A DNA stretch of 64,000 nt from Yoonia sp. GPGPB17 (GTDB lineage: Bacteria; Pseudomonadota; Alphaproteobacteria; Rhodobacterales; Rhodobacteraceae): contig NZ_JATACI010000002.1 in the NCBI RefSeq assembly GCF_037892195.1, forward strand, positions 1,550,001 through 1,614,000, in the 5' to 3' direction. The notes beneath the pieces were generated by a model. That model did not search any database and had not been told where the DNA came from. It was given only the letters and a program-made list of their open reading frames with translations. Each line of letters begins with the position of its first letter. The first letter of the stretch is position 1. The position numbers were made by a program, and so were the translations under genes. This document shows, one piece after another, positions 42,934-51,160 of the stretch.

Positions 42934-43595
42934 CACGACGCAGAGGTACATCAACCGGCTTTGTGCTTGCCGAAGCTTTGGTCGCCTTGACCGTGGCTGC
43001 AATGACCATTGCCTTGCTGACCAGCGCAACCTGGGGCTTGAATGCCGCCGCAGAACGGCGTGCCGCTGCAACGCAAACCAGCGCCGTAGATTGGCTCGCC
43101 GCACGACGGGCGCTTGGCAATTGGGCAGCGGCGGTGTGACCGCGCAAGGCCCGGAGGACAGCCTCAATAGCCTGATAGGCACGGCATCGACCGCACGGAT
43201 GGTTGTCGCACAAACACGCGGTGCTAAGCGCCGCAGGTCCATACGTTGGTGAACTGCGGGTGATGACGCGCGGGACAGATCGCTTTGTTCTGATCGCCGC
43301 GCAACACCCTGGACTGCGCGATGCGCGGGTCAGCTCGACCAGTGCATTGGAAACAGAGGTCGTGACAACCAGTTTACCGATGCGCCTGATATACCTCATT
43401 CCCAGCGGGCCAGGTGGACGTGGCGTTTGGCGCTACGAAACTGGGGCGGGCGAGGATGGTCTACCGCTTGCGATTGGGATCGAGGTCGGTACTCAGCGGG
43501 TGATCACTGCACCGATCCATCCCACCCGCAGTGCATCCTGTCTGGCCCGTTTGGGCCTACCCGGCGTTGATGACGAGACCTGTGATTTGCGATGA
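42930..43595 (+). pseudogene. gspJ: Minor pseudopilin GspJ, two compensating frame breaks
   Basis: From ATG 42930 (ATGA overlap with gspI) the frame gives TRRRGTSTGFVLAEALVALT, a prepilin leader and helix with +5 Glu, then ends at TGA 43137-43139. The next ~90 bp code in another frame (VTAQGPEDSLNSLIGTASTA), and from about 43225 the original frame resumes (LSAAGPYVGELRVMTRGTDR). Removing the extra GT in GTGTG (43134-43138) and reading GCCGGC for GCTAAGC (43223-43229) gives one 220-residue protein with WAAAVTAQGPEDS and QTRGAGAAGPYVGEL. The place between gspI and gspK supports GspJ. Similarity beyond the leader is weak. Confidence 0.75.
43223..43229. repeat. GCTAAGC at a frame break (gspJ)
   Basis: Reverse complement of the GCTTAGC seen in tetR. 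Reading GCCGGC (one base fewer) together with removal of the GT upstream restores the frame. Confidence 0.55.
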
Positions 43596-44425
43596 GCCTG
43601 CGAAGATCAACATACAGCCGGGGCTATATCCTGATCACGGTTTTGTGGATCGGATTGGGGTTGTTGCTGGCCATATCGGCGTTCATGGCCACCACCCGGC
43701 AAGAGGCGCTGAGCGTGCGCGCTGAGGTGACAGCCGTTCGCGCGCAGGCGCTGGCGCGCAGCGGGTTGAACATTGCGATGGCCGATCTGGGGCGCGTAAG
43801 TCGCGATCAGGTCACGACCCTGCGTGATGGCACCCCGGCAACAGTGCAAATGGCCGAAGGAACTGTAACCTACCGGATTTACGATGAGGCGGGCAAACTG
43901 GACGTGCTGCAAATGCCACCGCGTATTCTGGCTCCTGCCCTGATTGCCATCAACGAAGCCGAAGCGCTGGACGCTTTTGATGCAATCAACCTTGCTGACA
44001 CATTACCGGACCTGCTGCGCGCACCTGGGGGTGAGGTCCGTTCCGTCTATACTGCGCTAACGGATGCGGGGCTCAGCAATCAGACAGCGCTGACCGCCGG
44101 GCGCTATCTGACGACACTGAACTTTCGTGCCACTGTGAACCCCCGCACCGCGCCCGGCCCGGTCCTGACCGCAATTCCGGGTATTGGAGCAAGCGACGTG
44201 GAAGACATCATAGCGCGGCGCGAAACAGGTCGGCCCATGCCAATCCTTGGCAGTGCGGCTGTCTGGTTGGTGGAACAACCCGGCCCCGTCTATACAATCG
44301 AAGCTGAGGCGGAACTGAATACCGGCGGCAGCGCATTGCTGCGCGCGCAGGTCGTGTCACGTGGGCTATCATTTCGCGGCGGTCTGATGCGATACGATAT
44401 CCTGTCAATGAGCGTCGTTCGGTGA
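43592..44425 (+). CDS. gspK: Minor pseudopilin GspK
   Basis: A 277-residue protein beginning in an ATGA overlap with gspJ. The leader SLRRSTYSRG is followed by YILITVLWIGLGLLLAISAF, a prepilin-like helix in which, as in all GspK, the +5 Glu is absent. Then come EALSVRAEVTAVRAQALARS and a helical domain, AGKLDVLQMPP, and a helix-hairpin-helix-like TAIPGIGASDVEDIIARRET. GspK caps the pseudopilus. The next gene starts in its stop codon. Confidence 0.88.
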   Translation: MSLRRSTYSRGYILITVLWIGLGLLLAISAFMATTRQEALSVRAEVTAVRAQALARSGLNIAMADLGRVSRDQVTTLRDGTPATVQMAEGTVTYRIYDEAGKLDVLQMPPRILAPALIAINEAEALDAFDAINLADTLPDLLRAPGGEVRSVYTALTDAGLSNQTALTAGRYLTTLNFRATVNPRTAPGPVLTAIPGIGASDVEDIIARRETGRPMPILGSAAVWLVEQPGPVYTIEAEAELNTGGSALLRAQVVSRGLSFRGGLMRYDILSMSVVR

Positions 44426-45060
44426 TCACTGGTGCGACATTGCTGTCCTTAGCTGCCGTCGCGGTTGTCGGGTTCGCCGTCGTTACGGGCCCTTTGATGC
44501 TGGCTGTTCGCGCCGGGTTGCGGCAGCACCTATCGCCTCGGGGCATCAAGCGTTGGCAAAAACCTGTCGCAATTGGTTTGGGATCAGGGGCTGTGGTCGC
44601 TACGCTCGTCTGTGCGACGGCGCTTGGGCCAAAAGCGGCGGTTACGGCAGCAGCTCTCATATTGCTCACACTACTGGCGGGCATAGATTTGGCATGGCGG
44701 TGGCTGCCCTTTGAATGGACCTTACCGCTTTTGGGTTTGGGGCTCTTGGCGGCAGCAGTTGAGGATCACCTGAGTGTGGCCATTGTCGGACTGGCCGTCG
44801 GAGCGGGCACGCTCCTCGCCCTGCAGCTGTATTTTCGGCTGATCCGCGGTGTCGAAGCTTTGGGGACAGGCGACATCTGGCTGACGGCGGGGCTGGGCAC
44901 ATTATCTGGTGTGCCGGTGATTCTCTACATCCTAACCCTAGCGGCAGTTACCGGATTACTAGGGGCCGCAATCGCCAGATTTCGGGGCGGACGGCAACGA
45001 TACGGCGTTGCATTTGGAGCACACCTTTCGTTGGCTTATTTCATTTTCCTTTTATTTTAG
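44422..45060 (+). CDS. gspO: A24-family prepilin peptidase (GspO-like, minimal form)
   Basis: A 212-residue membrane protein starting with GTG 44422 inside the gspK stop codon (GTGA). The two catalytic aspartates of A24 peptidases are in LAGIDLAWRWLPFE and LGTGDIWLTAGLG (the GxGD motif). There is no N-terminal methylase domain and no cytoplasmic zinc-binding Cys pairs, so it is the short, TadV/CpaA-like form. It would cleave the leaders of GspG, H, I, J and K at the inner membrane. Confidence 0.87.
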   Translation: MITGATLLSLAAVAVVGFAVVTGPLMLAVRAGLRQHLSPRGIKRWQKPVAIGLGSGAVVATLVCATALGPKAAVTAAALILLTLLAGIDLAWRWLPFEWTLPLLGLGLLAAAVEDHLSVAIVGLAVGAGTLLALQLYFRLIRGVEALGTGDIWLTAGLGTLSGVPVILYILTLAAVTGLLGAAIARFRGGRQRYGVAFGAHLSLAYFIFLLF

Positions 45061-45145
45061 GCCCTTACGCGACGACCTTGTGCTAGCGATACGCAAGAAC
45101 GCGCATTGGGCGAAGATCTGAGCGCACACTATTGAGGCAAACAAA

Positions 45146-47485
45146 ATGAAAAACTTCATGCTTTGCGTGGCGTCTGCCGCGATCCTATCTGGCTGTGCAG
45201 ATCTTGCCGACCGTGACCGAAATACCCTCGAAAGCTGGCGCGCCAGTACCATCCTTGGTGGTGGTGACGGACGCACGGCTGCGCGCTCTGAAGGGCGGAT
45301 TGTCAGCGGACAGGTGGTCGAAGCTGGCAATGGCACGATCTACCCCGGACGCCAGTCGCTCTTCCGTGACAGCGATTTTGTGAATAGCTCAGGCGAGCGT
45401 ACTGTCTCACTCAATCTTGTTGATGTCTCGATCGCCGAAGCCGCCGCCGCGATCCTTGGCGAGTTGCTACGGGAAAACTACGTACTTGACCCCGCCGTAC
45501 AGGGCACCGTCAACATCCGCTCAACCCAGCCAATCAGTCGCACCACCGCGATTGAGGTCTTTGAACTGGCACTGAAGCAAAACAATGCAGCCTTGGTGCG
45601 CCGTGGCGATACATTTGCCATCGTACCGCTGTCGGGCGAGCTGAGCATCGGTGCTTCCGTTACACGAGACGTTCCAATTGGTTATTCTTTGCGCGTCATC
45701 CCACTCCGCCACATCGGTGCGCAGGAAATGGCGACCATTCTGCAACCCTTTGCAGGTGGGAACATCGTAGGTGTGGATGCCCAGCGCAACATCATCGTGC
45801 TTGCCGGTACATCTGCTGATCAGCGCGCATGGCAGGAAACTGTTACCAGCTTTGATGTCGACTGGTTGGCCAATCGCTCTGTCGGGGTCTTCCCGATCCG
45901 TGGCCGTTCCGCTCAGTCGATTGTGAATGGGCTGGAATTGGTTGTCGAAACGGACTCCAACTTTGAACCCATCGTGGTCTTCGAGGTAATCCCGGAAAAC
46001 AACTCCATCCTTGCGGTGGCCAAGACCCCAAGCGCCTTGCAAAACGTATCCACATGGATACGACGCCTGACGCAGGAAGGGCAAAATGACGCACAGGTAT
46101 ACTCCTACGACATGAAGTACGCCCGCGCCTCTGATATTGCGCCAACTTTGGCACAAATCCTTGGCGTTCAGGTCGAAACGGCCGATAACGAGAGCGCAGA
46201 GCTTGTGAACGCCAGCTTCACCGGTGATCAGAATGCGACCCGCATTGTCGCAAGTGAGGCGACAAATACCCTGCTCATCCATGCCACAAACGATGAATAT
46301 CAGCGCGTTTTGGGCATGTTGCACAGGTTGGACGTGCCACCCCGTCAGGTGCTGGTCGAGGCCACCATCGTCGAGGTCTCCCTGAATGATGAGCTGCGCT
46401 ATGGAGTGCAGTATTTCTTCGAGAACGGCGGCGATACGGCGTCTTTGACCCGCTCTACCACTGGTCTTGAGATTGCACCAGACGTGCCAGGCTTCAGCGC
46501 TGTCTTTGGCGGGGCCACGCCAGAGGTCATCGTCGACGCGCTTGAGGATGTGACCAACGTCAATGTTGTCTCCTCCCCCAACCTCATGATTCTCAACAAC
46601 AGATCTGCTCGATTGGTTGTTGGTGATCAGGTTCCGATTTCGGTGCAAACCGCACAGGATGCCAACGAAAACCCTGATGTCTTCGTTTCAACTGTAGAGT
46701 TCCGCGACACGGGTGTGATCTTCGAAGTGACCCCGCGTATCAACTCTTCCGGCTCGGTCGTGCTGGACATCCAGCAAGAAGTCAGCACTATCGGTGAAAC
46801 CGATGGCTCCACAGGGAACCCGATCATCTCGCAGCGGACCATTTCCAGTGCAATTGCAGTCGATAGCGGCGAAACCATTGCATTGGGCGGGCTTTTCGAA
46901 CAGCGCAGCACAAGAGGCACCGCAGGTTTGCCCGGTCTGGCCCGTCAACCGATCTGGGGTGGCTTGTTCGGGCGTCAATCCCGCACAGACAGCCAGACAG
47001 AACTGCTGGTTCTGATTACGCCGCGTATCGTCAACAGCAACGTCGATACGCGCCGGATCACCCGGAACCTGCGGGAACGTATGACGAGCATCCGCATGGA
47101 TGATGCGACCCTCAGCAATACGATCAACACACCATCGATGCAGACGGCGAACTCTGCCGATATTGCATCGCGCCGGGCTGTGCAGTCGCGTAACGCCACC
47201 ATCCAAAGCGATGTGCTGGCAGCGGTCCAAACGGCGGTCGCAACGCCGCAGCAGGCCGCAGCGGGCACGCATTTCACCTACTTTGGCGCCTTTGGCACCG
47301 AAGAGGCTGCGCGCGCCCATTGGTCTGGCCTTCTGGCCACAAACGGATCTGATCTGTCGGGGTTGCAACCACGCTTTGCCCGCGAGAACGGAACCGTCAG
47401 CCTTGCCGTCGGACCGATGGATCGCAGCCGCGCATCACAGCTATGTGTCGTCATCCGCTCGGATTGCTTTAGCAAAGGCGGCTAA
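45146..47485 (+). CDS. gspD: Type II secretion secretin GspD with C-terminal SPOR-like domain
   Basis: A 779-residue outer-membrane lipoprotein: signal peptide with lipobox ILSGC (Cys17), N0 domain (SLNLVDVSIAEAAAAILGEL), N1-N3 repeats (LRVIPLRHIGAQEMATILQP; GVFPIRGRSAQSIVNGLELV; ATRIVASEATNTLLIHATND), and the secretin core (VLVEATIVEVSLNDELRYGV, VVSSPNLMILNNRSARLVVG, GLPGLARQPIWGGLFG). The last 75 residues, THFTYFGAFGTEEAARAHWS and onward, look like a SPOR peptidoglycan-binding fold, unusual for GspD. It forms the outer-membrane gate. It is 85 bp after gspO, with GAGG before the ATG, and ends at a terminator. Confidence 0.93.
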   Translation: MKNFMLCVASAAILSGCADLADRDRNTLESWRASTILGGGDGRTAARSEGRIVSGQVVEAGNGTIYPGRQSLFRDSDFVNSSGERTVSLNLVDVSIAEAAAAILGELLRENYVLDPAVQGTVNIRSTQPISRTTAIEVFELALKQNNAALVRRGDTFAIVPLSGELSIGASVTRDVPIGYSLRVIPLRHIGAQEMATILQPFAGGNIVGVDAQRNIIVLAGTSADQRAWQETVTSFDVDWLANRSVGVFPIRGRSAQSIVNGLELVVETDSNFEPIVVFEVIPENNSILAVAKTPSALQNVSTWIRRLTQEGQNDAQVYSYDMKYARASDIAPTLAQILGVQVETADNESAELVNASFTGDQNATRIVASEATNTLLIHATNDEYQRVLGMLHRLDVPPRQVLVEATIVEVSLNDELRYGVQYFFENGGDTASLTRSTTGLEIAPDVPGFSAVFGGATPEVIVDALEDVTNVNVVSSPNLMILNNRSARLVVGDQVPISVQTAQDANENPDVFVSTVEFRDTGVIFEVTPRINSSGSVVLDIQQEVSTIGETDGSTGNPIISQRTISSAIAVDSGETIALGGLFEQRSTRGTAGLPGLARQPIWGGLFGRQSRTDSQTELLVLITPRIVNSNVDTRRITRNLRERMTSIRMDDATLSNTINTPSMQTANSADIASRRAVQSRNATIQSDVLAAVQTAVATPQQAAAGTHFTYFGAFGTEEAARAHWSGLLATNGSDLSGLQPRFARENGTVSLAVGPMDRSRASQLCVVIRSDCFSKGG

Positions 47486-47498
47486 ACCCCTGCCCTTG

Positions 47499-47528
47499 GG
47501 GCGGCGCGCGTACCGTGCCGCCCTTTTT
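47499..47528 (+). terminator. Rho-independent terminator after gspD
   Basis: GGGCGGC pairs with GCCGCCC around an 11-nt loop, followed by TTTTT, 14 bp after the gspD stop codon. Confidence 0.82.
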
Positions 47529-47633
47529 AACTGCGCGAACGGACTATCTCGATCGCGCCGTGCATGACCAAAGCCGCAGTTGTTATCTTTACGGCACGCG
47601 CGGTGCAGCCCCCATCAGGTCAACGTCCAGCCT

Positions 47634-48302
47634 TTACGGGTCAAACTGATCAATCACATCAACCTGAATGTTGCCTTGCACCGGGCCCGTCCATTGGCTG
47701 GTCCGCCAGATGCGTCCGGTGCCCGCGTCCAGATAGTGTATATTGTTCACAGTATCACCTGCATCTGTCTTGCAGGTTTCGATCACTTCCACCACGTTGC
47801 GATTGGCGCTGGCCACATCAATCACCAGATTACGGCCGACCTGGTTGCCGCAGGTCATTGTGACCTGCTCAAACGCGGTCCCTCGCCGCGACAGATGATA
47901 GGTTCGCGTCACTTCCGCAGGCCAACTGCCTGCCCGCGCTTCTGTCACCAGAGGATCGTTGTCCTGTGCGGTCACCGCTTGCAGATTTGTCCCAAGGCCA
48001 AGGGTCGCATAGACCAATCCACCCTCAAGGGTGACGCCACGGTTTTCGTTTGAGCTATAGTTGATCCGCCCCTCTCGCATCTGGATCGCAATGCCAACAG
48101 TCGCGACACCCACAGTTGGGCTTAGCATCAGGACGGCGGCAAGATCAGCCTGCTCAATCGCGGCCCGGTTCACCTGCGGGATCGTCATCTCGACCTCTGG
48201 GTCGGGGTTCAGGATCGCGTCGCGCATTTGCCCGAGCGTGCCCAGACAACCCGAAAGGGCCATAATCGCGCTGACAGAGAGGATACCTTTGATCAATTCC
48301 AA
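47634..48302 (-). CDS. yjbF: YjbF-family lipoprotein
   Basis: A 222-residue protein with a lipoprotein signal (MELIKGILSVSAIMALSGC, Cys19). The mature part has MTIPQVNRAAIEQADLAAVL, INYSSNENRGVTLEGGLVYA, TLGLGTNLQAV and RTYHLSRRGTAFEQVTMTCG, the YjbF/GfcB pattern. In enterobacteria yjbEFGH and gfcABCD are exopolysaccharide or group 4 capsule genes; here only the F and H partners are present. Its start overlaps the YjbH stop by 10 bp. It probably works at the outer membrane in polysaccharide secretion. Confidence 0.86.
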   Translation of the reverse strand: MELIKGILSVSAIMALSGCLGTLGQMRDAILNPDPEVEMTIPQVNRAAIEQADLAAVLMLSPTVGVATVGIAIQMREGRINYSSNENRGVTLEGGLVYATLGLGTNLQAVTAQDNDPLVTEARAGSWPAEVTRTYHLSRRGTAFEQVTMTCGNQVGRNLVIDVASANRNVVEVIETCKTDAGDTVNNIHYLDAGTGRIWRTSQWTGPVQGNIQVDVIDQFDP

Positions 48303-50269
48303 AACTCCCCAAAGCCATCTTCGATGCGTCGTTTGTCCGAGGTGCGCAGCTCGTCGTAGAGCGTGCCCGTTCCGCTGACGCGCGATCCAAAATCACCTGA
48401 TTGGCCACCGATTGACAGATTGGTTGTCCCAGTGCCACCTTCAGCCGATGTCCACGACAGCGGAATTGAAATCTCCGCCCCGAATTTGAGCGCACTATCG
48501 CGTTCTTCGCTCCAACCCGTTGATGCTGCAATCCGCCAGCCATTGCGGTAGTTGCGGCCAACCGTCAGCCCAACGGCAAAATCATCGGCAAGGTGTTGAC
48601 CTGCATCGACAATCACGAAGTTGCCGTTGGTGCCAACATTGGCATAGACGCTGCCAATGAGGGTTGTTGCGTCCGCATCCTCAAACCCGAACCACCCCTC
48701 ATAGGCGCGCTTTTGAACGTATGTGGCCTCTAGTCCCAGTGCAAAGTTCTGTTCGGGGTCGCGCCAGATCATTTCACCACTGACGCCGCCATAGGCCCGC
48801 TCGAACAATCCCGCTGAGACCCGGCCATAAACCTCTGGTGCGACCCGGAACCGGTGCCGCACGCTCAGTGACTGCAGGAACGCGATGTCGGGTTCATAGG
48901 ATGTGAAATCCGACCGGATGCCTGGCTCTGCCGGTGGATCTTGCTGATCCCACTGGTTAAGGAAGCGATATCCAACGGTCCCAGCCACAAAGGTTTGCGG
49001 CGAAAACGTATAGCGCGCGTTTGCGTTCAGCGTACCTGTCAGCTCTAGCGTGTCAGATGTGATAAAATCAGCCTTGAATGTCGGCGTGAACCCATAGGTG
49101 AACCGCGGCTCAAATTCACGCTCGCCCAGTGCAGTAAGCCGAGCCAGCGGGCTGGGTGCGAATGACGTTGCGCCCCATGCCAGCTCTGCCGCGTTGGGTT
49201 TGCCAACCGCGCGATCCAAACCTGCCCTGTCCAGAACCACGACGTTGCTGTCAAACGCACCTGTGTTCTGCGTCACACGGAATGTTGTGATGTTTGGTGG
49301 GGCGATCGCGGACAAGACACGCGACACCCGTCCAACGATCCGGGCAAAAACCACATCGGTGTTTGACGACGCCGTCACATCAATCGTATCGCCCCGCATG
49401 CTAAAGCGCGTGATATCGATATTTTCTTTCTCAAGGCGCTCTGTAAGGATCGCAAATACTTGTGCTTCGTTCGGTTGTGCCTGCCCTGCCCGGAGGGGTC
49501 TGTTTTCAACATAAGGATGCGGCCCCCGTCCGATGTTGGTTTGCACGAAGGGTTGTCTTGGATTAGCCGCGAATTCCAGCCGGAGACCCGCATTGCCCTG
49601 ATTGTTAACCAATCCCGTTACCCGCAGCCCTTCGATCAACTCGTATGACAAGCTTGCTGCCAAAGTATCGTCAGCATCGGGACCCGCCACGCCACTATAT
49701 TCCGCAGAGGCGATCAGACCATTGATGCCCGTATCCCAAACGATATTTGCGAATGATTCCGTATCGCCTTCAAACAGATGATCCGTGCGAAAGACGCCGC
49801 CATCTGCGCCACGGTCCACGACGGTCTGGTCGGCATATCGCCCCCATCCCAAACCACCGGAAACCAGCACCGGACCGATGGATTTGCTCGCCAGAATATA
49901 CTCACCCGCGCCACGATCATCGCTGCCCAAACCAACAATACCGACAGTAAGGGCCGGAAAATATGCACTTTCGTCCAGAAAACGCAGACCGAAGCTCAGC
50001 TCATTGCCACTCGAACTGCCCGTGCCTTCATCATACGTTGGAAAACTGATCCCGATCTCGAAACGGTCGCTGGGCTGGAAACCAAATGACAGCGCACGAT
50101 AATCCTTGCGATAGTCAAAAATGATGGTCAGGTCGTCTGCCACACCGCTTGTGGCGCGGGGCGTATCAACGGCCTGCGACAAGCCACCAATCCCTTCGGC
50201 CGCCAGCCCCGATGCCAGGCTAGATGTCAGCAACGCAGTGTAGGCGATCCCCTGGGCAGTTCTTTTCAT
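48293..50269 (-). CDS. yjbH: YjbH-domain outer-membrane protein
   Basis: A 658-residue protein with a Sec signal (residues 1-24, ending LAAEG) and a repetitive amphipathic beta-strand pattern to the C-terminal region, as in a large outer-membrane barrel. Early motifs GGLSQAVDTPRATSGVADD and SFGFQPSDRFEIGISFPTYD fit the YjbH/GfcD family; the middle contains a periplasmic-like segment VFAILTERLEKENIDITRFS. It ends WSEERDSALKFGAEISIPLS and a short tail. It would form the polysaccharide export pore with the YjbF lipoprotein. It is the first gene of this two-gene operon. Confidence 0.86.
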   Translation of the reverse strand: MKRTAQGIAYTALLTSSLASGLAAEGIGGLSQAVDTPRATSGVADDLTIIFDYRKDYRALSFGFQPSDRFEIGISFPTYDEGTGSSSGNELSFGLRFLDESAYFPALTVGIVGLGSDDRGAGEYILASKSIGPVLVSGGLGWGRYADQTVVDRGADGGVFRTDHLFEGDTESFANIVWDTGINGLIASAEYSGVAGPDADDTLAASLSYELIEGLRVTGLVNNQGNAGLRLEFAANPRQPFVQTNIGRGPHPYVENRPLRAGQAQPNEAQVFAILTERLEKENIDITRFSMRGDTIDVTASSNTDVVFARIVGRVSRVLSAIAPPNITTFRVTQNTGAFDSNVVVLDRAGLDRAVGKPNAAELAWGATSFAPSPLARLTALGEREFEPRFTYGFTPTFKADFITSDTLELTGTLNANARYTFSPQTFVAGTVGYRFLNQWDQQDPPAEPGIRSDFTSYEPDIAFLQSLSVRHRFRVAPEVYGRVSAGLFERAYGGVSGEMIWRDPEQNFALGLEATYVQKRAYEGWFGFEDADATTLIGSVYANVGTNGNFVIVDAGQHLADDFAVGLTVGRNYRNGWRIAASTGWSEERDSALKFGAEISIPLSWTSAEGGTGTTNLSIGGQSGDFGSRVSGTGTLYDELRTSDKRRIEDGFGEFWN

Positions 50270-50504
50270 GTGGTACTTTCCACCCGTTGGGCAACTGGTC
50301 CTTAATTCTTGGCTAACCTATCGAAGGTGTCGGGCCGTTGTCGAGACAATTACGCGGATTTCGGTATGCGGGGAGATTGACGAGACCCGCCTTCTGTTCA
50401 CTCAAAAAAATCGGCTGTGATTTACCTGAAATTAAGTGGCGCGGTTCATACCACCAGACAGGCCGCATGATGGCGTTTCGTCTGACAATGAGAGTGAGCG
50501 AAGA

Positions 50505-50792
50505 ATGAGCGACGACACTGCACGTTTTGAACTACAGCCAATCATGAAAATTGAGGATTGCGAACATCTGCATGCATTCCTTGTGAGTGCGACAAACCAG
50601 AATGTAGACATTGGATGCAGCGCGGTCGAACGCCTGAATGGGCTGACGGCCCAGATGCTGGCCGTCGCGCAGCGCAGTTGGCACCGGCATGAGCGGCAGT
50701 TCACGTTCTCCGACCCATCTGAAGGTTTTGCGCAAGGTGTCGCGCTTCTGGGCCTTTCCGATTTGATAGGGTCAGATCGGGTGACCGCATGA
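50505..50792 (+). CDS. STAS-domain protein (anti-sigma-factor-antagonist-like)
   Basis: A 95-residue protein starting at ATG 50505 (MSDDTARFELQPIMKIEDCE). It reads as one STAS-like domain: a beta strand, DCEHLHAFLVSATNQNVDIG, the phospho-site loop region CSAVERLNGLTAQMLAVAQR with Ser at the expected position, and EGFAQGVALLGLSDLI. Its stop overlaps the cheY start (ATGA), so it belongs to the chemotaxis operon, possibly as a signalling partner or scaffold. STAS similarity is modest. Confidence 0.7.
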   Translation: MSDDTARFELQPIMKIEDCEHLHAFLVSATNQNVDIGCSAVERLNGLTAQMLAVAQRSWHRHERQFTFSDPSEGFAQGVALLGLSDLIGSDRVTA

Positions 50793-51157
50793 GCGCTCAT
50801 ATCCTTGCCATAGACGACTCGCGCACCATCAGGACATTGCTGACCGCAACGCTAGAAAGGGCCGGATTTGCAGTAACCACTGCTGTGGATGGGGTGGATG
50901 GGCTGGAAAAGTTTCAAGATGCAGCCGCCGATCTCGTCATTACAGATGTCAACATGCCCAACAAAGATGGCTTTGGCGTCATTGACGACATTCGCCAAGG
51001 CAATGTGAACCGCGCTGTACCTGTCCTTGTCCTGACAACCGAAAGCGGAACCTCCCTGAAAGAGCGGGCGCGCAAAGCAGGTGCAACGGGCTGGATCGTC
51101 AAACCATTCGATGACGAAGCCTTGGTATCGGTTATTCGCCGTCTTACAGGAACCTAA
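50789..51157 (+). CDS. cheY: Single-domain response regulator CheY
   Basis: A 122-residue receiver domain: acidic pocket AIDDSRTIR, phospho-acceptor Asp53 in LVITDVNMPNKDG, switch Thr in VLVLTTESG and the conserved Lys in GWIVKPFDD. There is no output domain, so it should act by protein contact, at the flagellar switch or as a phosphate sink. It lies 3 bp before cheA. Confidence 0.92.
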   Translation: MSAHILAIDDSRTIRTLLTATLERAGFAVTTAVDGVDGLEKFQDAAADLVITDVNMPNKDGFGVIDDIRQGNVNRAVPVLVLTTESGTSLKERARKAGATGWIVKPFDDEALVSVIRRLTGT

Positions 51158-51160
51158 TGA

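Noticed and set aside
45521..46648. Long minus-strand frame of 375 codons
   Set aside because: Lies wholly within gspD on the opposite strand and shows no recognisable motif.
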